From Rossellomorea aquimaris (GTDB lineage Bacteria > Bacillota > Bacilli > Bacillales > Fictibacillaceae): a stretch of 64,000 nucleotides of DNA. The notes under the pieces are model-generated. The model did not search any database and was not told where the DNA came from. It was given only the letters and a program-made list of their open reading frames with translations. The translations under genes and the position numbers were made by a program. The stretch lies in NCBI GenBank assembly GCA_020524245.1, contig JAIVLN010000001.1, positions 1,302,001-1,366,000 of the forward strand, read 5' to 3'. Below, piece by piece: positions 20,599-29,919 of the stretch (the stretch's first letter is position 1; each line of letters opens with the position of its first letter).

Positions 20599-21795
20599 AT
20601 GAGCTTGTTAATGACAGTCCTCATCATCCTTGCCATCATAGTGATTTGGGCGATCGCCGATTTCACTCTCGGAAGAAGAAAGCATCTATCTGCAACCAAC
20701 AAACTAACTCTCTCCCCTGATGAAGGAGATTGGGACTTTTTTTCAGAAGGGTCGACTTTTTTTGCGCAATTTTTTGAGGATTTAAAGGCTGCCGAGTCGT
20801 TCATTTATGTCCAGTTCTATATTGTCAGGGATGACCCCCTTGGGCGTGAGCTGTTTCAGATATTGAAGAAGAAGGCTTCAGACGGCGTTGAGGTATTCTT
20901 TGTCGTTGATGCGATCGGAAGCCATAAATTGCCGAAAAAAGTGGTGGATAATCTTCGATCGTCAGGTGTAAAGGTATTGATTATTGAACGTCCTAAATTC
21001 CCTTACTTGTTTTATTCTTTAAATCGCCGAAACCACCGGAAAATATCGGTTATTGATGGGCGATATGCGTTTATCGGAGGATACAACGTCGGGGAAGAAT
21101 ACCTTGGAAAAGATCCGAAATTAGGCCATTGGCGGGATTATCATTTGAGGTTGTCCGGAAAAGTCATTCGCCAGTTCCATTCCTTGATTCGCTGGGAATT
21201 GAAGCAATTGACAGATGAGTCATTCGAAATTGAATTTCCTACTGTTTCCGAGATTGGTTCAGAGACCTTCGAATTACTCGCCACCAATGGTGCGCATATG
21301 GAGGAATTTTTCGTCAACAAAGTGTACGAAGCAAAAACATCCATTTTTATCGGGACGCCTTATTTCATCCCTGGAAGGAAGCTTGTCCAAGCTTTGAAAG
21401 ATGCATGTCAGAATGGTGTGAAGGTGAAAATCTTGATCCCGATGAGAGCTGATCACCTTTTCGTAAAAGAAGCAGCTATTCCGTTTTTGCTCCCGCTACT
21501 GAACGCTGGAGCTGAAATATACCGGTATTATCCAGGCTTCTATCATGCGAAGGTGTTCATGATCGATCACTCTTTCTGTGATATCGGAACGGCAAATTTT
21601 GATAAAAGAAGCTTTTACTTGAACAATGAAGTGAACTGTTTGTTCACGAGCGAAACCTTGATTGAAAAGATTTCAAAAGTGGTCGACTTCGATCTTCAAC
21701 AATCCGAACAGCTTTCCCTGCCCGATTTGACGAAACGTTCGATTTTTGAACGTACAAAAGGGCTTTTTGCCAATGTAATCTCAAGGTTTTTATGA
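20599..21795 (+). CDS. ywjE: Cardiolipin synthase-like phospholipase D family protein (YwjE type)
   Basis: A 398-residue membrane-anchored phosphatidyltransferase. One N-terminal helix (MSLLMTVLIILAIIVIWAI) is followed by two phospholipase D HKD motifs, HRKISVIDGRYAFIGGYN and HAKVFMIDHSFCDIGTANFD, each complete with His, Lys and Asp. The ATG at 20599 follows GAGGTG by about 8 bases; the longer frame from 20467 would run through the fadF control region and is rejected. The position next to fadF matches ywjE of B. subtilis, one of its minor cardiolipin synthase homologues. The enzymatic activity is inferred from the family. Confidence 0.9.
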   Translation: MSLLMTVLIILAIIVIWAIADFTLGRRKHLSATNKLTLSPDEGDWDFFSEGSTFFAQFFEDLKAAESFIYVQFYIVRDDPLGRELFQILKKKASDGVEVFFVVDAIGSHKLPKKVVDNLRSSGVKVLIIERPKFPYLFYSLNRRNHRKISVIDGRYAFIGGYNVGEEYLGKDPKLGHWRDYHLRLSGKVIRQFHSLIRWELKQLTDESFEIEFPTVSEIGSETFELLATNGAHMEEFFVNKVYEAKTSIFIGTPYFIPGRKLVQALKDACQNGVKVKILIPMRADHLFVKEAAIPFLLPLLNAGAEIYRYYPGFYHAKVFMIDHSFCDIGTANFDKRSFYLNNEVNCLFTSETLIEKISKVVDFDLQQSEQLSLPDLTKRSIFERTKGLFANVISRFL

Positions 21796-21988
21796 GAAAT
21801 TTACGTTGATGCTGACTATTCAACTATTTTCTGACTAGATCTCTCCCCTTCCATTTTTACCCTTTTATGACTCTAATCATTTACAGAACCCAAGAGGTAC
21901 GTTACAATTTGAGAAAATGTTTCCTTTGGGCAAAATTAGTGTAATTAGGGAACAAAACAGCGCACGGTAAAAAGGGGTTATGAATTCC

Positions 21989-22636
21989 ATGCTTAAACTT
22001 CTACACGAATCCATTCCATGGAGCAGTAAAATCAGCTTACTGACTTTTGGTTTGGCCATCATCTTCTCAATCGTTTCAACATTATTTCGTAGCGGTTCCA
22101 GTTTGTTGGTCAGTTTATTTGTCGTTCTATTGTTCATCTTGATCGGAATTATCGGTGACACGATCGGATTAGCTGCAGCCACTTCGAAAGAGGTTCACTT
22201 CCATGCAATGGCTTCTAAAAAAGTAAAAGGGGCTAAAGAAGCGGCGTTCATATCAAAGAACGCACCCGTTTTCTCTAGTTTCTTCAACGATGTCGTGGGG
22301 GACATTGCAGGAATCGTAAGTGGAGCCGCATCTACGGCTGTTGTTTTTCAAGCTGCAAAAATCATTAACACTGCCGAGGGTTCATTCTTATTCATCTTGA
22401 TTACTGTCGTTCTGACAAGTATCATCGCTGCGCTTACGGTTGGTGGTAAAGCAATTTGTAAGACGATCGCCATTTACCAGTCTACAAACATTATTATTTT
22501 TACTGGTAAATGCCTTTATTACTGCAATCGTGTGTTAGGTCTGTTCAACCTTAGCCGCCCATTTCAAAATAAACAACCCCGTCGAATCAAACATTCATCA
22601 AGTAACGTCGCCCGTGAAGAATCATTAAGAGGTTGA
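21989..22636 (+). CDS. Uncharacterised membrane protein, CorB/CNNM-like
   Basis: About 215 residues with three or four hydrophobic segments and a conserved-looking centre, FHAMASKKVKGAKEAAF then FNDVVGDIAGIVSGAAS. I recall this pattern from small membrane proteins of Bacillota often labelled Mg/Co transporter CorB-like, related to the membrane part of DUF21/CNNM proteins but lacking CBS domains. The product is therefore a membrane protein of unknown function. Two starts are possible: ATG 21980 (only 2 bases after AAAGGGG) or ATG 21989 (11 bases). The stop codon lies inside the terminator hairpin. Confidence 0.75.
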   Translation: MLKLLHESIPWSSKISLLTFGLAIIFSIVSTLFRSGSSLLVSLFVVLLFILIGIIGDTIGLAAATSKEVHFHAMASKKVKGAKEAAFISKNAPVFSSFFNDVVGDIAGIVSGAASTAVVFQAAKIINTAEGSFLFILITVVLTSIIAALTVGGKAICKTIAIYQSTNIIIFTGKCLYYCNRVLGLFNLSRPFQNKQPRRIKHSSSNVAREESLRG

Positions 22637-22655
22637 CTCGTTCAACCTCTTTTTC
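22628..22655 (+). terminator. Intrinsic terminator after the CorB-like gene
   Basis: AGAGGTTGA and TCAACCTCT form a 9-bp stem, with TTTTCTTT following. The stop codon of the gene lies in the left arm. Confidence 0.85.
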
Positions 22656-22775
22656 TTTAACAAATTTTCTTTTATGTGGAAACGGTTTGTTTGTAATGGT
22701 AAAATATGTTGCACACAGGAAAGAAGGTTTTCTAACACCTAATGCTTTCCATTTGAGACGGGGGATGATTCTAAT

Positions 22776-23543
22776 ATGATTTCCGCACTGTTTAAAACAA
22801 AACACACCGCTTGCGACCGTGCAATGGACAATCTATTGCAAACACTCGAAGCGAACCACATTTCAACTTTTAAACAACAAATTTTTCATTTACAGAATGA
22901 TGAAATTTACGCCATCGAACTCCTAAATCGGCCTGAAAAAAGCTCTGGATTTTCTACCCCTGACAAGTTTTACTCATTTGCTGCATCTCATGGAAAAATG
23001 GCTGAAGTTGATTTGCATATGATTCAGTTGGGTTTAGAGCGAATTGTGAATGCTCAGCTCGATGACAAACCAACGTATCTGTTTATGAACATCCACTTGT
23101 CCACTTTATTCACAAGCCAGTGGGAATCTGTATTCAGGCATTTACAGACTGTGAATCATATCACTTTCGTATTGGAATTATCCGAGCGTGAAGGACTCGG
23201 GAAATATACACCATCAACAGTTGAAGCCAAAATGAACGAGCTTCGCAGTGCTGGATTTAAAATAGCCGTCGATGACCTTGGTGTAGGTTATTCAGGATTA
23301 CATACGTTATCCATGGTAAAACCCGATTTCGTTAAAATCGATCGACAACTCATCTCTCATATTGACGAAGACCGTTATCGTCAACATATGATGAAAGCGC
23401 TCGTAGATTATTGGTTGAAGGAAAACGTGCAGATTGTAGCTGAGGGTGTTGAGCGTCAAGAAGAATTTCATTACATGCAAAACATCGGAGTTCAATTTGT
23501 ACAAGGATACTTTTTACATAAGCCTGAACCCGTCTTGATTTAG
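22776..23543 (+). CDS. Stand-alone EAL-domain protein (putative c-di-GMP phosphodiesterase)
   Basis: A 255-residue cytoplasmic protein made of one EAL domain with no GGDEF or sensor part. The signature reads IELLNRP in place of ExLxR and keeps the Glu and Arg. The other metal and catalytic residues are present: Asn in FMNIH, Glu in LELSERE, the paired Asp in DDLGVGYSGL, Lys in VKIDR, Glu in AEGVE and Gln in QGYFL. It could therefore hydrolyse c-di-GMP, or act as a sensor. No ideal ribosome-binding site is seen (GGGGGATGATTCTAAT). It shares a two-way terminator with the convergent RDD gene. Confidence 0.85.
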   Translation: MISALFKTKHTACDRAMDNLLQTLEANHISTFKQQIFHLQNDEIYAIELLNRPEKSSGFSTPDKFYSFAASHGKMAEVDLHMIQLGLERIVNAQLDDKPTYLFMNIHLSTLFTSQWESVFRHLQTVNHITFVLELSEREGLGKYTPSTVEAKMNELRSAGFKIAVDDLGVGYSGLHTLSMVKPDFVKIDRQLISHIDEDRYRQHMMKALVDYWLKENVQIVAEGVERQEEFHYMQNIGVQFVQGYFLHKPEPVLI

Positions 23544-23556
23544 TCCTCTCAAAAAC

Positions 23557-23586
23557 AAACCGACAGCCATGTGACTGTCGGTTTTT
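23557..23586. terminator. Bidirectional terminator between EAL and RDD genes
   Basis: AAACCGACAG and CTGTCGGTTT form a 10-bp stem with A-runs on one side and T-runs on the other, so it can end both converging transcripts. Confidence 0.9.
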
Positions 23587-23588
23587 CG

Positions 23589-24059
23589 TTATGCGGAAAT
23601 CTTCGATTGTTTCTGTACATATTTCGGCACTGCGCCCTTCACGACCACGGTGCCTGCGACCAAGTCATGCAAACTTTTTCGATCTGTTCGCAAGAGCATC
23701 ATGCCGAAGCTGACCACGAGCAAAGCACCAAACGAAACGATATAGAAAAATGGAACGATTCCATAACGGAGAAACATTGAAAAATAACCAGGTGGATTGC
23801 CTTTTCGCATTTCAATCCGGATTCCAGCCATCCATTTACCAATGGTATACCCGCGCGTCAAAACCGGGACCATCAACCAATAGAAGGCCTCGACTGCAAT
23901 CGTCAGCCAATCCCCTCTCCAATTTCCTACAACGAGAAAACTGATAACGGCCAATGGAGCAGTTATGACGACAAGATCGACGATTAAAGCGAGAACTCGT
24001 TGCCAAATCGATGCGTACACATGAATGTTCGGACGTTGCTTGTTCATGACTTCGTCCAA
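23589..24059 (-). CDS. RDD-family membrane protein
   Basis: A 156-residue protein of the RDD family with three membrane segments. The motif Arg is in WQRVLALIVDLVV (Arg and Asp), and the final Asp lies in KSLHDLVAGTVVV. RDD proteins have been linked to ion or osmolyte transport, but no function is set for this one. Translation starts at TTG, 8 bases after AGGAGG, although an ATG four codons later is possible. It is probably monocistronic, divergent from nothing nearby and convergent with the EAL gene. Confidence 0.85.
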   Translation of the reverse strand: MDEVMNKQRPNIHVYASIWQRVLALIVDLVVITAPLAVISFLVVGNWRGDWLTIAVEAFYWLMVPVLTRGYTIGKWMAGIRIEMRKGNPPGYFSMFLRYGIVPFFYIVSFGALLVVSFGMMLLRTDRKSLHDLVAGTVVVKGAVPKYVQKQSKISA

Positions 24060-24130
24060 GAGCCTCTCCTCCTAAACAATAGCTTGTATAAAACTACTGT
24101 ATGCACGAACACTGACAATTATTTCGAGAG

Positions 24131-24898
24131 TCAGTCGACGCTGGAGCTCATGAATGTATCGACAAGTTGGTTGAACGCGCGCCATTGTCGGATCGGGACT
24201 TCGTGAAATGCCTTCCGCACAATCGCAATCTTTCCGTTTTTCAATGATGTTTCGTAATCCCTTTGATAACATCGGATGTGCTTGACAAATTGCCCATATA
24301 TCACAAGGACTGGGGGATCTATTTCCGATAATCGTTCACTACAGGAATAATGGTAGGATGCTTCATAGAAATCATACCAATTGTGCCGATTTGTTCTACT
24401 TACGGTTTTCCACAGCCGATCGCGATCTTCCTGCTGGATTCCATGACTTGTTACGAGAATTTTCCCTAAAAGTTCCGGACTGAATTTCAACAGTTTCATT
24501 CCAGCAAGGAATTCTGCTTTCAACATAGGTGTCCGGACATGTGGAAATCCCCCGCTTAAGATGACCGCTTTAGTCCGTTCCGGGTAGGTAAGGGCAAAAT
24601 GCTGGGCAACTGTTCCACCTGCCGAGTAACCACAAATGACCGCTTTTTCCAAACCCAATGTGTCCATCAGATGGAGCATTTCCTCTGCCAGCGACTCGAT
24701 CGTAACAGGCTCTTCAGTCCCTTCACTTTCTCCGTGACCGCACATGTCATAGAAAATGACCCGATAGGATGACGAAAGCGCCTTTTGATAATAAAAGACG
24801 CTTTTTCCTAATCCAGGCGGATGCAAGAATATGATCGGAGTCCCTTCTCCCTGATCGATGATGCTCAGTTGACGATGGTGTACAGACATCGTATCCAA
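24131..24898 (-). CDS. Alpha/beta hydrolase
   Basis: A 255-residue alpha/beta-hydrolase fold protein. The oxyanion-hole region is FLHPPGLGKS, the nucleophile elbow is ICGYSAGGTV (Ser at about 93), and the C-terminal His is in KAFHEVPIRQW. The acid is probably the Asp or Glu near the YGQ segment. The sequence resembles esterases and lactonases of this broad family, with no substrate that can be named. It starts with TTG 10 bases after AAAGGAG; an ATG three codons on is less well spaced. It sits between a small XapX gene and the RDD gene on the same strand. Confidence 0.85.
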   Translation of the reverse strand: MDTMSVHHRQLSIIDQGEGTPIIFLHPPGLGKSVFYYQKALSSSYRVIFYDMCGHGESEGTEEPVTIESLAEEMLHLMDTLGLEKAVICGYSAGGTVAQHFALTYPERTKAVILSGGFPHVRTPMLKAEFLAGMKLLKFSPELLGKILVTSHGIQQEDRDRLWKTVSRTNRHNWYDFYEASYHYSCSERLSEIDPPVLVIYGQFVKHIRCYQRDYETSLKNGKIAIVRKAFHEVPIRQWRAFNQLVDTFMSSSVD

Positions 24899-24913
24899 TG
24901 GCCAATGACTCCT

Positions 24914-25087
24914 TTAATTGTTCATGATGTAAGGCAATACTGAAATAACAAACTTATAACCTAAGTAGATTCCGACGATTCCAAGTATTCCTGAGAAAGC
25001 AGGCGGTGCTGGAATCGGCAACTTGAAGAGCGCAAACACAACGCCTACGATAAAACCGGATAAGATGGATAATAGTAATAGTTTCAT
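24914..25087 (-). CDS. XapX domain small membrane protein
   Basis: A 57-residue gene (MKLLLLSILSGFIVG then FKLPIPAPPAFSGILGIVGI). The two hydrophobic helices and the KLPIPAPP motif are typical of the XapX (DUF1427) family of tiny membrane proteins of unknown role. The ATG at 25087 follows GGAGG by 9 bases; an ATG two codons upstream is out of frame and stops at once. It lies between argS and the hydrolase gene on the same strand. Confidence 0.85.
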   Translation of the reverse strand: MKLLLLSILSGFIVGVVFALFKLPIPAPPAFSGILGIVGIYLGYKFVISVLPYIMNN

Positions 25088-25160
25088 TTCATGATTCCTC
25101 CAAATAAATGATGCTCTAATAATTTCAGAAATTCACTCGCTAACGCTTAAACAATAAATG

Positions 25161-25191
25161 ATGCTCTCTGCTTTAGTATGACAGAGAGCAT
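25161..25191 (-). terminator. Hairpin downstream of argS
   Basis: ATGCTCTCTG and CAGAGAGCAT form a 10-bp stem with an 11-base loop, 18 bases past the argS stop. The downstream T-run is poor. The motif AATAAATGATGCTCT occurs both here (about 25153) and at about 25104. Confidence 0.6.
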
Positions 25192-25208
25192 CTGAAAATA
25201 TGTTTCTG

Positions 25209-26879
25209 CTACATTTTTTCCGGAGCGGAAACTCCGATTAGTTTCGTCCCGTTCTCTAACGTCTGTTGGACGGCTTTCATTAACTTATATCGAGCTTTAC
25301 TTTGTTCTGGTTGTTCATCATCCAGTACACGCTCTGCGTTATAGAAGCTGTGAAGAGCAGATGCCAATTCGAACAGATAGTTCGTCATGCGGTGCGTCGA
25401 GAGTGTCAACGCGGCATCATCCACTGCTTCAGGGAATTCACCAAGCTTTTTCAACAGGTCAAATTCTTTTTCCGAGTTGATGTAAGACAAATCAACATCC
25501 TCTTCGAAAGAGTAACCTTTCTCTTCACCCTGTCGGAGCATGCTACATACTCGGGCATGCGCATATTGGATGTAATAGACCGGGTTTTCATTCGAACGTG
25601 AAACAGCGAGGTCCATGTCGAAATCGAGATGAGAGTCTGAGCTTCTCATTGCGAAGAAATAGCGCATTGCATCGACACCGACTTCGTCCATCAAGTCTCG
25701 GAGCGTGACCGCTTTACCTGTTCGCTTACTCATCTTCACTTTTTCGCCGTTCTGGAACAAACTGACGAGCTGGATGATTTGGATTTCGAGTTGGTCTCGA
25801 TTGTATCCCATCGCTTCGACTGCAGCCTTCATCCGCGGAATGTACCCATGGTGGTCCGCTCCCCACACGTTGATGAGCGTTTCGAATCCGCGCTTGAACT
25901 TGTCATAGTGATAGGCGATGTCTGGTGTCAAGTATGTGTACGTTCCGTCGTTTTTAATCAAAACGCGGTCCTTGTCATCACCGAAGTCGGTCGTTCTGAA
26001 CCAGGTCGCGCCATCTTTTTCATACGTGACGCCTTTTTCACGGAGCATATCCAATGCCTGGTCGATTTTACCTGACGTATAAAGGCTTGTTTCAGAAAAG
26101 TACTCATCAAAGTTGACTCGGAACTCAGCCAGGTCAGCTTTGATTTTCTCAAGCTCTTTTTCCAGTCCGAATTCGCGGAAAAATTGCAAACGCTCTTCCT
26201 GATTGTAATGAACGTACTTGTCTCCGTCCTTCTCAACCACTTCTTGCGCAAATCCGATGATGTCTTTTCCATAGTAGCCGTCTTCTGGCATAGTCGCTTC
26301 TTTTCCTAACGCCTCTAGATACCGTGCTTCAAGGGAAAGGGCGAGGTTATGGATTTGGTTACCCGCATCGTTGATGTAATACTCTCTCCCTACCTCAAAT
26401 CCCGCTTTATCCAGCAAGTTGCATAGTGTGTCACCGACTGCTGCTCCTCGAGCATGTCCTAAATGAAGACTTCCTGTCGGGTTTGCAGACACGAACTCGA
26501 TCTGTACCTTTTTGTTATTACCAGTGTTCGTCGAGCCGTATTCTTCACCTGCATCGATAATCGTTGGAATCAGCTTCGTCAAATACTGATTATCCAAGTA
26601 AAAGTTAATGAATCCTGGGCCAGCCACTTCAATTTTTTCAATGGAGGCTTTCGAGCGATCGAAGTTCGCCACCATATCTTCTGCGATCTGGCGTGGTGCT
26701 TTTTTGGCAATCCGTGCAAGCTGCATCGCCATATTCGTTGCGTAGTCTCCGTGGTCTTTATTTTTCGGAAGTTCCAGTACGACGTCCGGCAACTGATCTT
26801 CTGTGGCGAGTCCTGCTTTAACAACAGAGTCAGCAATTTCTTGTTTCAGTAGCTCTTTCACCTGTTCAACAATTGTCAT
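25209..26879 (-). CDS. argS: Arginyl-tRNA synthetase
   Basis: Class I aminoacyl-tRNA synthetase that charges tRNA-Arg. The 556-residue protein has the HIGH-type motif [10 protein letters not shown] at about 128-137 and the KMSKS-type motif [10 protein letters not shown] at about 367-376, plus the N-terminal Add-1 domain found in ArgRS. The length is typical. It overlaps the upstream DUF1934 gene (ywiB) by four bases, the same coupling as in B. subtilis. No T-box is seen ahead of the pair. Confidence 0.98.
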   Translation of the reverse strand: MTIVEQVKELLKQEIADSVVKAGLATEDQLPDVVLELPKNKDHGDYATNMAMQLARIAKKAPRQIAEDMVANFDRSKASIEKIEVAGPGFINFYLDNQYLTKLIPTIIDAGEEYGSTNTGNNKKVQIEFVSANPTGSLHLGHARGAAVGDTLCNLLDKAGFEVGREYYINDAGNQIHNLALSLEARYLEALGKEATMPEDGYYGKDIIGFAQEVVEKDGDKYVHYNQEERLQFFREFGLEKELEKIKADLAEFRVNFDEYFSETSLYTSGKIDQALDMLREKGVTYEKDGATWFRTTDFGDDKDRVLIKNDGTYTYLTPDIAYHYDKFKRGFETLINVWGADHHGYIPRMKAAVEAMGYNRDQLEIQIIQLVSLFQNGEKVKMSKRTGKAVTLRDLMDEVGVDAMRYFFAMRSSDSHLDFDMDLAVSRSNENPVYYIQYAHARVCSMLRQGEEKGYSFEEDVDLSYINSEKEFDLLKKLGEFPEAVDDAALTLSTHRMTNYLFELASALHSFYNAERVLDDEQPEQSKARYKLMKAVQQTLENGTKLIGVSAPEKM

Positions 26880-27313
26880 TCTTCTTCCCCTCTCAGCTTG
26901 ATTTCCAGTTCATGATATCCAGCCTCTTCTCCCTGGAAGAGGACCTGATAATTCAAAAAAAGTGTCCCTTCTTGGGTGTTTTCACTCCACTTAAAGTCCA
27001 TCGATTCTGTTCGCGTAGCGATTTGGATCGGACCGTACGGGCTTTCGTACGTTCCTTCTTTCAAACTCCCAGGCGCAAAACGTTGTTTCATTGAAACGGC
27101 TCCGCTCCGGATGATCGTTATATCTTCGTCTTTGATTTTTATCGTCGTATTCACTTGATCCGTGTCGTTCAGCATCTCATCGTAACGAAGGTATACAGCG
27201 TCCGCCTTTCTGAGAATCGTTCCGTCAGAAGTAAGCTTCGTATCCTCATTTTCACCCGAATCTGTAATTTTAGTATGTAACATGACTTTTACAGGAGTAG
27301 GATTAGCGTCCAT
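26876..27313 (-). CDS. ywiB: DUF1934 protein, YwiB family
   Basis: A 145-residue beta-rich protein of the DUF1934 (YwiB) family, likely a calycin-like barrel. Segments [18 protein letters not shown] and [13 protein letters not shown] are typical. Function unknown; the gene is very often found directly before argS. The start is set at the ATG of MDANPTPVK, 10 bases after GAAGGG; an ATG 18 bases upstream has a weaker site. Its stop overlaps the argS start (ATGA). Confidence 0.88.
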   Translation of the reverse strand: MDANPTPVKVMLHTKITDSGENEDTKLTSDGTILRKADAVYLRYDEMLNDTDQVNTTIKIKDEDITIIRSGAVSMKQRFAPGSLKEGTYESPYGPIQIATRTESMDFKWSENTQEGTLFLNYQVLFQGEEAGYHELEIKLRGEEE

Positions 27314-27353
27314 ACTGTTCACACCCTTCATTCTTCATTAACCTACACATTAT

Positions 27354-27389
27354 ATAAAAAAAGCGCCACCTCTTTCAAGGTGCAGCGCT
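27354..27389 (-). terminator. Intrinsic terminator of the PAS kinase gene
   Basis: AGCGC-CACCT and AGGTG-CAGCGCT form a stem with one unpaired base, followed on the minus strand by TTTTTTTA. It begins 15 bases after the kinase stop. Confidence 0.9.
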
Positions 27390-27403
27390 ATAGGGAAATA
27401 TTT

Positions 27404-29494
27404 CTAGGGTGATGGCAATGGCAGAAGGACGTCCACTGTCGTCCCTTCACCAATGGAACTGGAGAAATGCATCGTCCCATTATGATCTTTGATGATTTTG
27501 AAGGAAACCATCAATCCAAGCCCCGTCCCTTTCTCTTTTGTCGTGTAAAAAGGTTCGCCGAGTCGGGAAAGTCGATCTTCTGGTATGCCAGGCCCTTGAT
27601 CAATGATCCGGATGAGCAACTGGTCATTCTCCGCTTTTCTACAGGTAACGGTGATCTTTCCGCCATCCGGCATCACTTCAATCGCATTTTTGATCAAATT
27701 GATGAAAACCTGTTTCAGCTGGTTTTCTTCACAATCGATTTCTTGAAGATCGGTCTCAAGATCCGCAATGAATTGGATGTTATGCAAATTTGCTTGTCCT
27801 TCGAGCAATTTAAGAACGTGGCGAATGAGGTGCCCGATCTTTTTCCTCTGAAAACAAACACTCTGAGGCTTTGCCAGAACAAGCATCTCGCTAATGATCT
27901 GCTCAATGCGATTGAGCTCAGATAACACGATTTGATAATAGAGATCCTTTTCCGGCACTCCGTTCTCCATCATCTGAATGAAACCTTTAATGGAAGTGAG
28001 CGGATTTCGGATTTCATGGGCAACCGCAGCAGCCAGTTCTCCGACTACGGAGAGCTTTTCGGATCGGCGCAACAGTTCTTCGGATCGTTTCTCCTCCGTA
28101 ATATCCCGCAAGATTCCGTACATACCGACAATTTCATTTTCAACAATCATCGGGAAGCCAACGACCCGGACATTGATGGTTTTCCCATCTTTTCGCAACA
28201 TCCGTTTTTCAAATTTGACCGTCTTGCCCTTAAAGATATTCTCATAATGTACCTTTGTCTGCTCCAAGTCCTCAGGCAAGATGAACTCCGTATAATGCAA
28301 GCCAATTTGCTCTTTTGCTGTAAAACCGGTGATTTTCACGATGGCCGGATTGATGATCGTGAGTTCGCCATTAAGATTGATGGAGTAGATGCCATCTGGA
28401 TTGTGCAAAAATAAGGAGCGATATCGCCGTTCACTTTGTTGAAGCGACCGCTTCGCGTTGTTTTTCTCAGTCACGTCCCGAAAAACGGCTAACACATACG
28501 TCTTCCCGTTCTCTTTGATCGGAATCGACTTCCCTTCCATCTCAAGCACTTCACCGTCAGGACGGACGATTTTCAACGGGAAGAGCTGTTCCACCCGTGT
28601 GCCTTCCATTACTTTATTGATTCGTTGCATGGAATCATCGTAATCTTCAATATGGATGTACCGTGAAATATCCTGGCCGATGAGTGTATCCTTGTCTTCC
28701 ACGCCGAGAAGCATAGCGGCTACATCATTCAGATAGATGATTTTTTTCGAGTCGTGGAGACAGACTGGATCTGGCGAATGCTCGACAAGCTGACGATAGC
28801 GTTGCTCGGATTCGAGTAATGCTTCCTGAACCAAACGTAGATCAGCGTTGTTCCGGGCAACACAATAAGCCCCGGCCAATTGCCCTTCTTTGTAATACGG
28901 AATATGGGTGAATTGAAATTCAATCCTTTCACCTGTTTTCGATTCCATCTGGATATCCTGGGTGAGAATATTTCCATCGTTTAGTTGCTTAAGACACTTT
29001 TCAATATCTGTCCTATTCGTTGCGAAAATGTCCGTTAAGTGCTTGCCGCTAAGCTGAGCTCGATCATATGAGAGTGTTTGAAGACAAGCCCTATTGACAT
29101 CTAAGATATTACCTTCCAAATCAATCATCAGGATCGGTACATCATTTTGGTAAAAGAGAGGCTCGAATGGCTGATCAGAATCAACCTCCTTTTTACGTAC
29201 AAGGAGGTCGATCGCGCCGTTTGGGTGTTGATAGGAACAAACTTCGATCTGAGAGTTTTTAGCTGGCGTGACCCATTCCGCCTGGAGCCATATCCCCTGT
29301 TTTATGTGAAAAACATCGATCTGTTGAATGAAGTCTTGGATTTTATGATGTAAAATCGGTCCGCCGAACCAATCGAGGACTTTTTGATTTGCATAGGAAA
29401 TTGAACCATCTCGTTGGATCCGGATGAATCCGTCCGCTAGTTGGTCAATCATTGACTGATTCAATTCCATTGAAGCAGCAGATATAGGTTGCAC
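27404..29494 (-). CDS. Multi-PAS sporulation-type histidine kinase
   Basis: A 696-residue soluble kinase with four PAS domains (about 10-100, 115-220, 230-345 and 355-468), then a HisKA domain with the phospho-acceptor His at 493 in VAHEIRNPLTSIKGF, and a HATPase domain with NLIKNAIEVMP, DQGPGIP and GTGLGL. No membrane helix is visible. The H-box and the PAS-PAS-HisKA layout are those of the KinA/KinE group, which feed the Spo0F phosphorelay; spo0F lies in this window. Which signal it reads is unknown. It starts at GTG, 8 bases after AAGGAG. Confidence 0.9.
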   Translation of the reverse strand: MQPISAASMELNQSMIDQLADGFIRIQRDGSISYANQKVLDWFGGPILHHKIQDFIQQIDVFHIKQGIWLQAEWVTPAKNSQIEVCSYQHPNGAIDLLVRKKEVDSDQPFEPLFYQNDVPILMIDLEGNILDVNRACLQTLSYDRAQLSGKHLTDIFATNRTDIEKCLKQLNDGNILTQDIQMESKTGERIEFQFTHIPYYKEGQLAGAYCVARNNADLRLVQEALLESEQRYRQLVEHSPDPVCLHDSKKIIYLNDVAAMLLGVEDKDTLIGQDISRYIHIEDYDDSMQRINKVMEGTRVEQLFPLKIVRPDGEVLEMEGKSIPIKENGKTYVLAVFRDVTEKNNAKRSLQQSERRYRSLFLHNPDGIYSINLNGELTIINPAIVKITGFTAKEQIGLHYTEFILPEDLEQTKVHYENIFKGKTVKFEKRMLRKDGKTINVRVVGFPMIVENEIVGMYGILRDITEEKRSEELLRRSEKLSVVGELAAAVAHEIRNPLTSIKGFIQMMENGVPEKDLYYQIVLSELNRIEQIISEMLVLAKPQSVCFQRKKIGHLIRHVLKLLEGQANLHNIQFIADLETDLQEIDCEENQLKQVFINLIKNAIEVMPDGGKITVTCRKAENDQLLIRIIDQGPGIPEDRLSRLGEPFYTTKEKGTGLGLMVSFKIIKDHNGTMHFSSSIGEGTTVDVLLPLPSP

Positions 29495-29690
29495 ACTACC
29501 TTCTCCTTTTTGTCTGTTACCTATAGATTAGACTCTGGAAGAGATATTCCTTCTTTCGGGAAATTTTGAGGGTTATTTGTTCATTCATGATTGCCAGATG
29601 CACAATTTCTGCAAGAATGTCCTGAATTTTGTATAAAACCACCGAGGAAATGAGTAATTTCCAGTAAAAATCGAGTTACTCCCCGTAAAT

Positions 29691-29831
29691 TTTGAGATTT
29701 ATAGACCCATTTCGGAAATTATAGACCAGTTTCAGGATTTATAGACCAGATTCAGAAATTATAGACCAAAATCCGAAATTATAGCTCAGATTCGAAAATT
29801 ATAGCCCAAAATCCAGATTTATAGCCGAAAA
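29691..29831. repeat. 20-bp tandem repeat array 1
   Basis: Seven units begin every 20 bases at 29701, 29721, 29741, 29761, 29781, 29801 and 29821 (the last partial). A typical unit is ATAGACCAGATTCAGAAATT. ATAG and the next CC or CT are nearly fixed; the second half alternates between forms ending AAATT and GATTT. The same unit is found at 50211-50350. There are no spacers, and 20 is not a multiple of three, so it is neither a CRISPR array nor coding. It lies between the kinase and speB genes. Confidence 0.9.
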
Positions 29832-29876
29832 CACATTCCTTAGCATCCCACTTCCAACCTACCTTCATTAACGGAC

Positions 29877-29908
29877 AAAAAAAGGTGGCCATCTGGCCAC
29901 CCTTTTTT
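29877..29908 (-). terminator. Intrinsic terminator of speB
   Basis: GGTGGCC-ATCT-GGCCACC (29884-29901) has a run of seven T after it on the minus strand. It starts 19 bases past the speB stop. Confidence 0.95.
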
Positions 29909-29919
29909 ATCAGATCAAA

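Noticed and set aside
26860-27340. T-box leader for argS
   Set aside because: No T-box sequence or specifier structure is seen before ywiB-argS.
29691-29831. Possible CRISPR array
   Set aside because: The 20-bp units are head to tail without spacers, and no cas gene is in the window.
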